Shown: positions 26,736-36,184 of the stretch, one piece after another
Layout: each line of letters begins with the position of its first letter
How positions within the stretch are numbered: the stretch's first letter is position 1
Source of the DNA: Microbulbifer sp. MKSA007
GTDB lineage: Bacteria; Pseudomonadota; Gammaproteobacteria; Pseudomonadales; Cellvibrionaceae
DNA length: 64,000 bases
Direction of reading: 5' to 3'
Assembly: GCA_032615215.1 (NCBI GenBank)
Contig: CP128433.1
Coordinates: forward strand, 889,501-953,500
Position numbers and translations under genes: made by a program
Notes under the pieces: model-generated
What the model was told of the DNA's origin: nothing
Database searches by the model: none
The model's input: only the letters and a program-made list of their open reading frames with translations

Positions 26736-26864
26736 AGTCAGCTGCTTCCTGAGTGTGTTTTGACCAGTTACAAAATAATGCTCTCTTTAGCCGGTGTGGA
26801 TCAAAACAAAAATTACGGCAAAGTGATTTATATTGGACCCATTATAAAGCCCGGAGCTCTTTGA

Positions 26865-28112
26865 ATGGAAAACCCAGCGCAAAACCTACGTGTCAATGGC
26901 TCTCGCCTTTGGGATAGCCTGATGGAAATTGCTGAGATAGGCGCGACCCCAGCGGGCGGGTGCAATCGACAAGCCCTGACAGATGAAGACCGTGAAGGGC
27001 GCGACCTTTTCGTGCGCTGGTGCCGAGATATAGGCTGTGAGGTCAGAGTGGACCAGATGGGCAACATTTTTGCCCGACGACCGGGAGCAGATAACAGCTT
27101 GCCTGCGGTAGTGACTGGTTCTCATTTGGATACCCAGCCCACGGGTGGCAAATTTGACGGTGTATATGGCGTACTTGCCGGCCTGGAAGTTCTGCGCACT
27201 CTAGAGGATCAAGGTATCAGGACCAAGGCCCCATTAGAGGTGGTTGTATGGACTAATGAAGAGGGTGCGCGCTTCTCTCCTGCAATGGTGGGCTCCGGGG
27301 TTTGGGCTGGCGAATTTAGCTTGGAGTATGGGCACAGCCGCGCGGATAAATCGGGCATCACCATCGGTGAAGAGTTGGAGCGGATCGGCTATCTCGGTAC
27401 TGAGCCAGCTCAGCCGAGGGCTATTAAAGCTTCATTTGAAGCGCATATCGAGCAGGGCCCGATCCTCGAAAAACAGGATCAGGTAATTGGTGTTGTCACT
27501 GGTGTACAGGGTATTCGCTGGTATGACGTAACTTTTTACGGAACGCCTTGCCATGCGGGTCCAACTCCGATGGAGGACCGCCGTGATCCGGTCCAGGCAA
27601 TGTCCATTCTGTGCGAGCGCATGTATCGTGAAGTCCGGGAGTATTCAGAAGATGCGCGTATGACCTGTGGGGATTTAAGGGCGGCGCCGGGCAGCCGAAA
27701 TACAGTTCCTGAAGAGGTTGTGCTGGCACTGGACCTCCGTCACCCGTTACCTGAAGGGTTAAACCATCTGCATAAAGCCTTGTATAAGGCGGCTGAAAGA
27801 GTACAGGAAGAGACAGGTACCAGAGTCGATATTCGTGAAGAGTGGTACTCACCTCCCGTCGCCTTTGATAAGCATTGCATTGATTCGGTTAGCAGTGCTG
27901 TGCAGACCTTGGGATATAGCAATCGCAAGATGGTTTCAGGTGCTGGGCACGATTCCGTATATGTTTCCCGAGTCGCCCCTGTCTCTATGATCTTTGTGCC
28001 CTGTGAAGGAGGGCTGTCGCACAATGAAGCAGAATCGGCGGAGCCGGATCATCTTGAGGCGGGTTGTAATGTGTTGCTTCACGCAATGCTAAACAGTGCG
28101 GAGCAGGCTTAA
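26865..28112 (+). CDS. M20-family N-carbamoyl amino acid amidohydrolase
   Basis: A 415-residue zinc-dependent amidohydrolase of the allantoate amidohydrolase / N-carbamoyl-L-amino-acid hydrolase / beta-ureidopropionase group. Features are VTGSHLDTQPTGGKFDGVYG (metal ligands His and Asp), VVWTNEEGARF (bridging Glu pair), FEAHIEQGPILE and the C-terminal GAGHDSVYVS and SHNEAE. These enzymes remove a carbamoyl group, releasing CO2 and ammonia. The next gene, 88 bases on, is a deiminase-like enzyme that would make a ureido product, so the pair could strip a guanidino compound down to an amine. The exact substrate cannot be read from sequence. Confidence 0.88.
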   Translation: MENPAQNLRVNGSRLWDSLMEIAEIGATPAGGCNRQALTDEDREGRDLFVRWCRDIGCEVRVDQMGNIFARRPGADNSLPAVVTGSHLDTQPTGGKFDGVYGVLAGLEVLRTLEDQGIRTKAPLEVVVWTNEEGARFSPAMVGSGVWAGEFSLEYGHSRADKSGITIGEELERIGYLGTEPAQPRAIKASFEAHIEQGPILEKQDQVIGVVTGVQGIRWYDVTFYGTPCHAGPTPMEDRRDPVQAMSILCERMYREVREYSEDARMTCGDLRAAPGSRNTVPEEVVLALDLRHPLPEGLNHLHKALYKAAERVQEETGTRVDIREEWYSPPVAFDKHCIDSVSSAVQTLGYSNRKMVSGAGHDSVYVSRVAPVSMIFVPCEGGLSHNEAESAEPDHLEAGCNVLLHAMLNSAEQA

Positions 28113-28200
28113 GTAGCAGTAAAACAAGTGCTTCTGTCAACTCTCGGCGTTGCACTGTCTTTGTTTTGGCATAGTTGATAACAAGTTGGAATTTAGGCGA

Positions 28201-29121
28201 ATGAGTAATTTTACTTTGAAGCACCGTCAGGATAACGGCGGTACGGCACCCCTGAGTGAGTGGGGGATGGATTCAGAATACGGTGTACTGAGAGATGTTC
28301 TAATTGGGCCTGTGGATAACTTCAGCTGGCGCACTGGTAATGCGAGTGCGCGACGTGCCGAGCGCCTCGGTATGAAGTTTGATCACAAGGTGGCGATGAC
28401 ACAGCATGGAGAGATGCTCGATGCTTACCGCCACGCAGGAGTGAATACGCACCTTATTCCAGCGGATAACACATTGCCCTACCAAATTTACGGTCGCGAT
28501 TCCTCGGTAATGACCCCTTGGGGGCCTATCGTGACTCAGATGTTCAGCCCTTGGCGCCGTGGTGAGTGGGCGCCCATAGTGAAGAAATATGCAGAGCTGG
28601 ATATCCCTATTTACGACATTATCACCGCAGGCTCTCTGGAGGGCGGTGATTTTATGGTGTTAGAGCCCGGCGTCATTCTGTGTGGCTACTCCGGCGAACG
28701 CACCAGCCCGCAGGGATTTGAGCAGATGAAAAGTTGGGTGGAAAAAGAGGGCTGGGAAGTTAAAGGCTACCAGTTCGATCCGTTCTTCCTGCATATTGAT
28801 GTGATGGTAGCCATGCTTGCGGAAAAGCTGGCAGCAATTTGTGTTGATGCTGTTGAGCCGGAGCTGGTGCAGTGGTTTAAAAGCCGAAATATAGAGATTA
28901 TCGATATTCCCTTCCCGCAAGTATTGGAACTTGGAGTGAATGTCGTTGCCCTGGGGAACGATCGAGTGATGCTACCTAAGGCCAATACCGGACTGGCGGA
29001 GAAGTGTCGCGCACATGGCCTGGAAGTTATCGACCCGGATATTTCAATGATTACTCCGGGGGGCGGTGGCGTTCATTGCATGTGCCAACCTCTGCGCCGG
29101 GATTCAGCCAATAAAGTTTGA
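28201..29121 (+). CDS. DDAH/arginine-deiminase-like amidinohydrolase
   Basis: A 306-residue protein of the guanidino-modifying (pentein) superfamily. YGRDSSVMTPWG and SLEGGDFMVLEPGVIL are typical substrate-binding segments; FFLHIDVMVAML holds the catalytic His and HCMCQPLRRD near the C-terminus the nucleophilic Cys. Members hydrolyse dimethylarginine or arginine to citrulline, or transfer amidino groups. I start at ATG 28201, where the aligned family begins; a longer frame upstream has no support. It follows the carbamoyl amidohydrolase gene and ends at a hairpin, so the two look like a small operon. Confidence 0.85.
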   Translation: MSNFTLKHRQDNGGTAPLSEWGMDSEYGVLRDVLIGPVDNFSWRTGNASARRAERLGMKFDHKVAMTQHGEMLDAYRHAGVNTHLIPADNTLPYQIYGRDSSVMTPWGPIVTQMFSPWRRGEWAPIVKKYAELDIPIYDIITAGSLEGGDFMVLEPGVILCGYSGERTSPQGFEQMKSWVEKEGWEVKGYQFDPFFLHIDVMVAMLAEKLAAICVDAVEPELVQWFKSRNIEIIDIPFPQVLELGVNVVALGNDRVMLPKANTGLAEKCRAHGLEVIDPDISMITPGGGGVHCMCQPLRRDSANKV

Positions 29122-29146
29122 TTACTGTTGATGGTTATCTAGAGGG

Positions 29147-29166
29147 CCCGGTCACTGGTGACCGGG
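29147..29166 (+). terminator. Hairpin after the deiminase gene
   Basis: CCCGGTCAC and GTGACCGGG are perfectly complementary around TG, 26 bases past the stop. No T-run follows; likely a terminator or mRNA end-protecting stem. Confidence 0.45.
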
Positions 29167-29336
29167 TTAATCCCGTCAACGAAAGTGGTTGATTAGGAAC
29201 TCGAACCTCTGGGAGTAGCGGTTAATATGAATCTCCTAAATAGATGGCCTACAGCGGATTAAAAGTGGCTTCCGTTGGGGTTCCATAATTAGGCTACTGA
29301 GAGTAGCCCAATCTACTTCTTACCCCGGAGAACAAT

Positions 29337-30116
29337 ATGCAAAGCGAATGCGCTGAAATTCAGGCTCAGCTTAAGGACCGCATCCTCGAGATTACGATTA
29401 ATCGACCCGGGCGCAAAAATGCCCTGACTATGGCCATGTATACCGCGATGGCAGGGTTATTGAATAGCGCAGCTACAAACCCGGATGTTCGCGTCGCGAT
29501 TATTACCGGTGCTGAGGGTATATTCACCAGTGGTAACGACCTGACAGATTTCCTGGGCGGCTCTGCCGAAGGGGAGGAGTCTCCGGTTTTCCAGTTTATG
29601 AGTGCTCTCTACCACTTCCCCAAGCCGGTAGTTGCAGCCGTTAATGGCCCCGCAGTAGGTATTGGTACGACCATGCTGTTGCATTGCGACCTGTCTTTTG
29701 CTGGAGACGACGCCATGTTCCAGATGCCGTTTGTGGACCTGGGGCTGTGTCCAGAGTATGGCTCCAGCTACTTATTGCCCAGGATCGCCGGCCATGCCAA
29801 AGCTTCTGAACTATTACTGTTGAGCAAGCGTTTTAGTGCTCAGGAAGCCGTTGAGATTGGTATCTGTAATGCCGCAGTGGCGCCAGAACACGCCATAGTT
29901 CGAGCACGTGAAGCCGCAGCTGAGTTAGCGAGGAAAGCTCCGGCCGCCCTGCGTTTAACTAAGCAGCTTTTGCGCAGAGCAACTCAAGAGAAAGGGTTAG
30001 AGTTTATTCAAGACGAAGGCCGTTACTTTAAGGAACGCCTCGCCTCTGATGAGTTTAAAGAGGCTGCTATGGCCTTCATGGAGAAGAGACCAGCGGACTT
30101 CTCCAAGTTTGATTAA
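29337..30116 (+). CDS. Enoyl-CoA hydratase/isomerase family protein
   Basis: A 259-residue crotonase-fold protein. ITINRPGRKNALTMAMYTAM, IITGAEGIFTSGNDLTDFLG (oxyanion-hole half) and VNGPAVGIGTTMLLHCDLSF (second half) are clear. The position of one usual catalytic Glu is replaced: the motif reads LGLCPEYGSSYLLPR, with Glu present in PEYGSS. Members hydrate or isomerise acyl-CoAs in fatty-acid breakdown; this one resembles the PaaG/2,3-dehydroadipyl group in general shape but cannot be assigned. It is alone, followed by a strong terminator. Confidence 0.88.
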   Translation: MQSECAEIQAQLKDRILEITINRPGRKNALTMAMYTAMAGLLNSAATNPDVRVAIITGAEGIFTSGNDLTDFLGGSAEGEESPVFQFMSALYHFPKPVVAAVNGPAVGIGTTMLLHCDLSFAGDDAMFQMPFVDLGLCPEYGSSYLLPRIAGHAKASELLLLSKRFSAQEAVEIGICNAAVAPEHAIVRAREAAAELARKAPAALRLTKQLLRRATQEKGLEFIQDEGRYFKERLASDEFKEAAMAFMEKRPADFSKFD

Positions 30117-30118
30117 GT

Positions 30119-30149
30119 AAAAAAAGGCCGCACTATGCGGCCTTTTTTC
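30119..30149. terminator. Bidirectional rho-independent terminator
   Basis: A run of A, AGGCCGC ACTAT GCGGCCT, and a run of T. It separates two convergent genes and has the form to stop both. Confidence 0.9.
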
Positions 30150-30161
30150 TGATTTCATTTT

Positions 30162-31250
30162 TTAACGATCCCTATGTCCCCGGGAAAGATAGTTAACGGC
30201 TCTGTCGGGGTGGTCGGTAAAGAGACCGTCAATGCGCAGCTGATATACAGCGAAATGCAGGAAGTCCTCGAAGCTTTCAAATTCTTCGGGAATCTTGCCT
30301 GTATCGGCGCGGAAAGTGTAGGGGTGAACCTCTAGTTGTCTGCGGTGTGCCCGGCGGACAACACTGTTAGCTCTTGGTTGGCCATTTGTCACTTCCATTA
30401 ACATAGGATACCAGGGGCCAATCCCATCTGCGTAGGTGGCGATTTTGCGCAAGCCCCCCTGTTGCAGCATCCAGTCATAATTGTACTTTTCAATTTCTCC
30501 ATTCACTTCGACCAATTTTTCCCCCCAGTCGGTGGCGGCGATCAATTGAACTAATGATAGATCCATCCCCATGGAGGGCATCAGCTCAAATTTAACTCGC
30601 TGAAGCTCTTCTGCATCAAAGCACTGGAAGAAAACTTTGTGATCGCGATCGGTATAGCCGTATTTCTTGAGTGATTGCAAAGCTATAGAGGCAATATCTT
30701 TTCCTTCCCAGTGATGGAAGTAGGGTTTTTTAATCTCCGGGTAAATGCCAATATCGTAGCCCAGAGATCGGTTAAGCCCCTGAATTAATTCCAGTTCTTC
30801 CTCAAAGGTGGATAGCTTAAAGCTAGATTTCCATATTGGAAATCTCTCGGGGTATTTTGCTTGAAGTCCATCCTCACTATCTATGAAGGGCTCTGATACC
30901 TGAAGCTGTTTAAGTTCGCTCAGGGTAAAATCGATAGTGTAAAAGTGACCATCATCGCGAGCGCGCTGGGGAAAAACGTTGGCGACATTAGTTACACTAT
31001 CTAGATAAATATCGTGCATTACGATCAAGTGATCATCTTTGCTGAGTACCAAATCTTGCTCGATATAGTCTGGACGCATACCGTAAGCCAGCGCTTTGGA
31101 TTCGAGGGTGTGTTCAGGTAGGTAGGCTGAGGCACCTCTATGAGCTACCACAATAGTTTGTTTATTTCTCTGATCAAAGTTATCCGCGCAGGTTAGTGTT
31201 GCGGCTATAGAAAAGCCAATCAACACTACTGATAGAATGTTTTTTAACAT
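30162..31250 (-). CDS. glpQ: Periplasmic glycerophosphodiester phosphodiesterase
   Basis: A 362-residue GlpQ-type enzyme that splits glycerophosphodiesters to glycerol-3-phosphate and an alcohol. A signal sequence (about residues 1-22) with a Cys near its end, TLTCADN, suggests possible lipidation. The catalytic pocket is visible: VAHRGASAYLPEHTLES (His and Arg), EQDLVLSKDDHLIVMHD (Glu, Asp and second His). The C-terminal DGLFTDHPDRAV is conserved in GlpQ. Length matches the periplasmic, Ca2+-dependent form. Confidence 0.94.
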   Translation of the reverse strand: MLKNILSVVLIGFSIAATLTCADNFDQRNKQTIVVAHRGASAYLPEHTLESKALAYGMRPDYIEQDLVLSKDDHLIVMHDIYLDSVTNVANVFPQRARDDGHFYTIDFTLSELKQLQVSEPFIDSEDGLQAKYPERFPIWKSSFKLSTFEEELELIQGLNRSLGYDIGIYPEIKKPYFHHWEGKDIASIALQSLKKYGYTDRDHKVFFQCFDAEELQRVKFELMPSMGMDLSLVQLIAATDWGEKLVEVNGEIEKYNYDWMLQQGGLRKIATYADGIGPWYPMLMEVTNGQPRANSVVRRAHRRQLEVHPYTFRADTGKIPEEFESFEDFLHFAVYQLRIDGLFTDHPDRAVNYLSRGHRDR

Positions 31251-31404
31251 CTGATAAAGGCCCGTGATGAATTGTGGGGCACTTTCTAGCAGAGAAATGT
31301 GACAGGGATATAACTGAATACGAGAGCCCTGCCGGGACGAGGCTTTCGCAGAGCTATTCAGCGCGGCTTCGTCTATCTGATAGGCATTATGAACCCTGGA
31401 GACT

Positions 31405-31824
31405 CTAATTTCTTCTCTCTTGAAGGTTGGCTTTGAAGGCTGCTCGATTTTCTTCTTGAAGATTTTTGAACTCTGCTAATTGTTGATCCGTCAGTACGGT
31501 GGACATTTCACTGAGCGTAGATTTTCTGATAGCGGCCATTTCTTTGCCTAACTGGCGCTTCTCACGAAAGCTCATCTTTTGGATAGCGCCAGAGGGACTT
31601 TCTATGTTAACGCCGTATTTTGCAAGCACTTGGCGGCGTTGTTCATTGGCTGATTCCAGGATTGGCTTTACTTTTTCTACCTGCTCATCAGAGAGGTTAA
31701 GCTTGGCTTTAGTTGCCTCTAAGCGCTCCGCAAGTTGTGCGGCATGGTCATTATCTGCCCAAGCTAGGGTATTTGCAGAAATGGTAATTATTGCAGCGAT
31801 TACCAAACTGAATAATTTCTTCAT
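31405..31824 (-). CDS. Spy/CpxP-like periplasmic protein
   Basis: A 139-residue secreted protein: signal peptide to about residue 23 (ANTLAWA), then charged helices. LNLSDEQVEKVKPILE and STVLTDQQLAEFKNLQEE resemble the paired LTxxQ motifs of Spy and CpxP, small periplasmic chaperone or stress-sensor proteins. No two-component genes adjoin it, and no Cys is present. The function is inferred from fold pattern only. The 460 bases upstream carry no gene that I can see. Confidence 0.75.
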   Translation of the reverse strand: MKKLFSLVIAAIITISANTLAWADNDHAAQLAERLEATKAKLNLSDEQVEKVKPILESANEQRRQVLAKYGVNIESPSGAIQKMSFREKRQLGKEMAAIRKSTLSEMSTVLTDQQLAEFKNLQEENRAAFKANLQERRN

Positions 31825-32163
31825 TGTGACTTCCTCGTTAATGAGTAAATGCCGTTGCTGTGAGGAGTATGATAATGGCTAGATTGTAAGCCAGTGCCAT
31901 CCAACGCAAGGAAGTGTAAATTCCCTATTCCCTCTCACATGGACTGAGATATTCCAGGATATCCACAGTCAGATACTTCTACTCAAGATAATTCTAGACA
32001 ATTCTGGTTGGCTAGTGCGCCTAGGTAAGTCAATAGAAGATAAACCGATATCCAGTCAGCCCGGAAACCATGAATCGATAAGGGTTAATAGTCAGCAAGC
32101 AAAGATTGTCGCCTACAGAGGAACCGCTGGTTTAGGTATTAACAGGAAGTTAAGCATTCTAAA

Positions 32164-32184
32164 ACGGCGCTATTTCAGCGCCGT
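32164..32184 (-). terminator. Terminator downstream of the acyl-CoA ligase gene
   Basis: ACGGCGCT and AGCGCCGT form an eight-pair stem with a five-base loop; on the minus strand it is followed by TTTT. It lies 100 bases after the ligase stop. Confidence 0.6.
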
Positions 32185-32283
32185 CAAAATTTAATCAAGA
32201 CTTGAGGCAGGTAAAATTGCGTTATTACAGTGCAACGCTTTGCTATGCCGCGATGATGCCTGCCAAAAGCGTCTTAATCCCCT

Positions 32284-33915
32284 TCACACAGTGGCTTCGT
32301 GAGACCATAGATAGTCGGCATAGATTTCCCGAAGGTCTTTTTTGCTGACTTTGCCTGTAGCCGTATGGGGGATTTCCTTGGCAATGACACAGTCATCGGG
32401 AATCCACCAGTTGGCAAAATGCCCTTTAAAGGATGCCAGAATCTCCTCAGTTTTTAGTGTTTTGCCTTCAGCGGGAACAATGATCAGGAGAGGCCGCTCA
32501 GCCCACTTTTCATGGGCAACCCCAATAACAGCGGCTTCGGCTACTCCCGCCTGTGTCATAGCAAAATTCTCCAGCTCAATAGAGGAAATCCACTCGCCGC
32601 CGGACTTGATAACATCCTTAGTGCGATCAGTGATTGTCAGGTAGCCGTCAGCATCGATCGTGGCAACGTCACCAGTATCAAACCAGCCGTCTTCGGTAAG
32701 TGCTGACTCTTTGGATTGGTAGTAGCGCTCACAGACCCAGGGACCACGCACTTGAAGGGCTCCAAAAGCCAGCCCGTCTTGTGCCAAGGTATTTCCCTCG
32801 GGGTCTACAATACGCATCTCGACCCCAAAGCCCGCTCGGCCCTGCTTGAGCCTGAGGGCCTGTGCTTCGTCTTTAGAGAGGTTCTCAGGTATGCGGGCAT
32901 TGTAGGTTCCCAGTGGGCTCATTTCAGTCATGCCCCAGGCGTGATGGGTGTATACCCCATGCTTTTGCTCGAATTCCTCCATAATACTCCAGGGGCAAGC
33001 CGATCCACCCACGACTACTCGATTCAAGCTGGGTAGGGTCTCTTCACTTTCCCGCAGGTACTTGAGCAGGGCGAGCCAAACGGTTGGAACGCCGGCAGCG
33101 ATAGTAACGGCTTCCTTTTGAATTAATTGACTGAGCGTTTCTCCACACCCCATTTGGGGGCCAGGTAACACGAGTTTTGCTCCAACAGCCGGTGCCGCAT
33201 AGGGTATTGACCAGGCGTTGACGTGAAACATGGGAACAACAGGCAATATGGCTTCGTCCCTTCTAATCGCAAAGACATCTGGCATCAATACGCCGTAGGT
33301 ATGCAGCATCAGAGAGCGATGGGAATAAAGCACCCCTTTGGGATTGCCTGTTGTGCCTGATGTATAACAGAGTGCTGCTGCACTCTCTTCCTCTAATTCA
33401 GGCCATTGAAACTCAGTGGGCTCTGCTGCAATCAATGTTTCATAGCAGTAAACATTGCTCAGGCTTGTGGCGGGCATATGTGCTTTATCAGTTAGCACAA
33501 TGATGCCTTCAATCGAATCTAGATATTCTGCCAGAGATTCGATTAGGGGCATAAATAGTGGATCAATAAACAGCCATCGATCTGTGGCATGCTCAATAAT
33601 GTAAGATATTTGCTCAGGGAAAAGCCGGGGGTTAATGGTATGGCAAACGAGCCCGCTGCAAGAAGTTGCGTAGTAGAGTTCAAAATGCCGGTGATCGTTC
33701 CAGGCAAGAGTACCAATTCGATCTCCATCATTGGCTCCAAGCTTTTGTAGTGCATTTGCCAATTGCGAGACTCGCTCAAAAGCTTGTTGATAGCTATAAC
33801 GAAAATCGGGGTTATCCAAGGTAACTGAAACAATCTCACTATCCGGTGAGTTGCTTAGAGCATGCTTCATAATACCGGTGAGGATGAGCTGGGATTGCAT
33901 CATCATGCCATTCAT
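32284..33915 (-). CDS. Medium/long-chain fatty acyl-CoA ligase (AMP-forming)
   Basis: A 543-residue adenylate-forming enzyme that activates a fatty acid with ATP and CoA. It has CYTSGTTGNPKGVLYSHRS (P-loop), WGMTEMSPLG (A5), WFDTGDVATIDADGYL (A7), DRTKDVIKSGGEWIS (hinge) and the terminal TATGKVSKKDLR with the catalytic Lys. The overall pattern resembles AlkK-type medium-chain ligases more than FadD. I use ATG 33915, six bases after AAGGAG; a GTG one codon earlier is too close to that site. It is separated from the protease gene by 97 bases and has its own terminator. Confidence 0.92.
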   Translation of the reverse strand: MNGMMMQSQLILTGIMKHALSNSPDSEIVSVTLDNPDFRYSYQQAFERVSQLANALQKLGANDGDRIGTLAWNDHRHFELYYATSCSGLVCHTINPRLFPEQISYIIEHATDRWLFIDPLFMPLIESLAEYLDSIEGIIVLTDKAHMPATSLSNVYCYETLIAAEPTEFQWPELEEESAAALCYTSGTTGNPKGVLYSHRSLMLHTYGVLMPDVFAIRRDEAILPVVPMFHVNAWSIPYAAPAVGAKLVLPGPQMGCGETLSQLIQKEAVTIAAGVPTVWLALLKYLRESEETLPSLNRVVVGGSACPWSIMEEFEQKHGVYTHHAWGMTEMSPLGTYNARIPENLSKDEAQALRLKQGRAGFGVEMRIVDPEGNTLAQDGLAFGALQVRGPWVCERYYQSKESALTEDGWFDTGDVATIDADGYLTITDRTKDVIKSGGEWISSIELENFAMTQAGVAEAAVIGVAHEKWAERPLLIIVPAEGKTLKTEEILASFKGHFANWWIPDDCVIAKEIPHTATGKVSKKDLREIYADYLWSHEATV

Positions 33916-34015
33916 CACTTACTCCTTATTATTATCTTTTATTTTCAGATAGACACTAACCCTCCAAAATTTTGGGGGGTGATAGAAAAAGGATTAGGGG
34001 CTGCTTCTTATAAAA

Positions 34016-35479
34016 TTATTGAACGATCTTTATCCATTCTCCGGGCTTGGGTTCTCCTCGGGGATAATAACCATTTAAGAGGCGTAATTGCTCCTCTGCA
34101 TATTCGCCGATTTCCATATGTTTTGCCAGGGAGGCAAAAGTAGTTTTTTCATTGGCCTGGACGTAGCGCAAGCGTTTGATGTCCTTCTCTTCTACAATGT
34201 CAGTTTGTCGTAGCGGCCTGAAGCTTCTAATGCTGGTCAGGAATAAATTGTCATATTTATCAATAGCTTCTGGATCTGAGTCTTCATCATTTGTGACTTT
34301 CCCCTGCAGTACAAATTGTCTGCTACCATAAAAAATTACCGCAATTCTGTCTGGATCTGCATCCTCTTTTTCAAGCGGTGGAATTTTTCCGGTATGGCCT
34401 TCAAGTCGATATTGATTGAGTTTCTCCCCTTTTTCCAGTTGTCGTAGATCGAACTCTGAACGCAGAGCCATATCAGCGGGCTGGTTGCCATCACGTTGGG
34501 TCACTGTAATGGTAATTTGTGCACTTTTATCAGGTGCAGAGCCGACAATGGCTGAACGTTGATTTTCTACCAACCAGCCATCGGGAAATAGAAGGGAGAA
34601 ACCCAGCCGCTTGTGATTGTAGCGATTTTTAGTGGACTGCTGTGTGTTTTGTCCATATACAAGGCCATCTGTTTTTTCCCGATAGTATTCTACTTTGGTT
34701 TCTTTGTTATCTTCGGGAAGCTGGCCCGCAGCGTTTACAACTTCCTGTAGGCGAAGGTCATTTCTCGGGTGAGATGCAAAAACACCATGGTAAGTTTGCG
34801 GTTTCTTGCCCTCAATACGGGCACGGCGCCGGGCAAATGTCTCCTGATCCTTTAATAGCCCAATAACATTGATCATGGCCTGGGGATCATAACCAGCGTT
34901 GAACATATACTGGGCGCCGAAGCGATCCGCTTCCAGTTCCATCTCACGGCCGTAGCCCTTCACAGCAGCGGTGCTATATAAATTTGCAACATCTCCGACT
35001 ACACCACTACCGGTAACCAAAACTGACAATACTGATACAACGCTGGCTCCGGTCGCAGCTGTTTTTTGCCTTACCGCATGGCGGGCGGTGATATGGCCAA
35101 TCTCGTGAGCTAGTACAGCCGCCATTTCAGCTTCAGAGTGCAGGTAAGTTAGAAGGCCTCGGTTGATGTAGATATACCCACCGGGAAGGGCAAATGCGTT
35201 GATATCCTGGCTGTCGATGATCGTAAATTGGTACTTGATATCCGGTCTGTCGCTGGCGGCGGCAACTTTTTGCCCGACATGATTAACATAAGCGGTTAGG
35301 ACTGGGTCTTTATAGATCGGAGTGCTCTCTATTAGCTTCTCATGCATCTCTTTACCAATGGAGATCTCCTTGTCCTCTGACATTAGAACAAGGTCAGGCT
35401 TATTGGTGGCAGGGTTAAATGCACAGCCTGCACTGAGTATTAGGATAGCGCTGGCAAAAACACGCTCGATAAATTTCAT
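34016..35479 (-). CDS. M48-family lipoprotein zinc protease (BepA-like)
   Basis: A 487-residue metalloprotease. The N-terminus is a lipoprotein signal (ILSAGCAFNP). The catalytic region has ALPGGYIYINRGLLTYLHSE, then VLAHEIGHITARHAVR (HExxH), and MELEADRFGAQYMFNAGYDP supplying the third ligand. The C-terminal third (from about residue 300) is a beta-rich region ending in a LysM-like RYVQANEKTTFASLAKH...WIKIVQ. Such proteases act in the periplasm on misassembled outer-membrane proteins or have cognate substrates. It is the last gene of the 34-49 kb envelope locus, 31 bases after the lipoprotein gene. Confidence 0.92.
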   Translation of the reverse strand: MKFIERVFASAILILSAGCAFNPATNKPDLVLMSEDKEISIGKEMHEKLIESTPIYKDPVLTAYVNHVGQKVAAASDRPDIKYQFTIIDSQDINAFALPGGYIYINRGLLTYLHSEAEMAAVLAHEIGHITARHAVRQKTAATGASVVSVLSVLVTGSGVVGDVANLYSTAAVKGYGREMELEADRFGAQYMFNAGYDPQAMINVIGLLKDQETFARRRARIEGKKPQTYHGVFASHPRNDLRLQEVVNAAGQLPEDNKETKVEYYREKTDGLVYGQNTQQSTKNRYNHKRLGFSLLFPDGWLVENQRSAIVGSAPDKSAQITITVTQRDGNQPADMALRSEFDLRQLEKGEKLNQYRLEGHTGKIPPLEKEDADPDRIAVIFYGSRQFVLQGKVTNDEDSDPEAIDKYDNLFLTSIRSFRPLRQTDIVEEKDIKRLRYVQANEKTTFASLAKHMEIGEYAEEQLRLLNGYYPRGEPKPGEWIKIVQ

Positions 35480-35509
35480 TACCCCTGGCCTCCCGTAGCG
35501 TCTTAATTT

Positions 35510-36172
35510 TTATGAACTGGGTGTTACTGCTGGCATCAAGAATTGTTGGAGCTGCAGCGCCATTCCTTTACAGGCATTATTCTGGACCCTGGCGATTAGT
35601 GGTATTGGAACCACGATCGCGGGCATATAGGAGGTTCCTTTGGCATCTGCACTAAGTTTCCCAGATAATTCGCGGTCCCTGAAATCCCATACTGCCGCTT
35701 CGTAGTCAGATTCCTTATCCCAGGTCCCAAAGCCAAAGCACCCTGCACCGCCGGTACTGATGGTACAGCTGATAGAGCCGGCACTGGCTGTGGTCTCTGT
35801 TGAACCATCAATCCAGACGATGTACTTCACTCCATAGGTTTCCATTCGCTCACGCACACTTTCATTTTCCATCAGGTGATCTAGGGAGCGAACATGCATA
35901 GGTGCTGTCCTGGGTTCAAACCAGGGGTACATAAGATCGACAAAGTCTTGCTCTGGAATAATGTTTACACCTAACTCAGGGTTGTGTAGTTCTCTACCAA
36001 CACAGGCAATTAAATCAGGCTCTGTTTCATATTCACTGGAATGACGGCGGCCCAAGATGACGACGGAATCTCCTTCGGCAAGCTCACCATCGGAGCGTCG
36101 ATACTCATCAATTACGACAGTGGTACAACCGCTAATAAAGATTATCGCTGCAACTAGAAGTGGCTTGAACAC
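35510..36172 (-). CDS. Uncharacterised lipoprotein of the envelope locus (1)
   Basis: A 220-residue lipoprotein with a clear lipobox, ISGCTT, at about residue 16. After a short linker it has GDSVVILGRRHSSEYETEPDL and a conserved-looking VKYIVWIDGSTETT, followed by a Gly/Cys segment (SCTISTGGAGCFGFGTWD) that could hold a disulfide. I do not recognise the family by name; the VWIDG-type core with a secreted product resembles small periplasmic accessory lipoproteins. It is 12 bases downstream of the next lipoprotein gene. Confidence 0.8.
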   Translation of the reverse strand: MFKPLLVAAIIFISGCTTVVIDEYRRSDGELAEGDSVVILGRRHSSEYETEPDLIACVGRELHNPELGVNIIPEQDFVDLMYPWFEPRTAPMHVRSLDHLMENESVRERMETYGVKYIVWIDGSTETTASAGSISCTISTGGAGCFGFGTWDKESDYEAAVWDFRDRELSGKLSADAKGTSYMPAIVVPIPLIARVQNNACKGMALQLQQFLMPAVTPSS

Positions 36173-36184
36173 GATTTACTCCTC

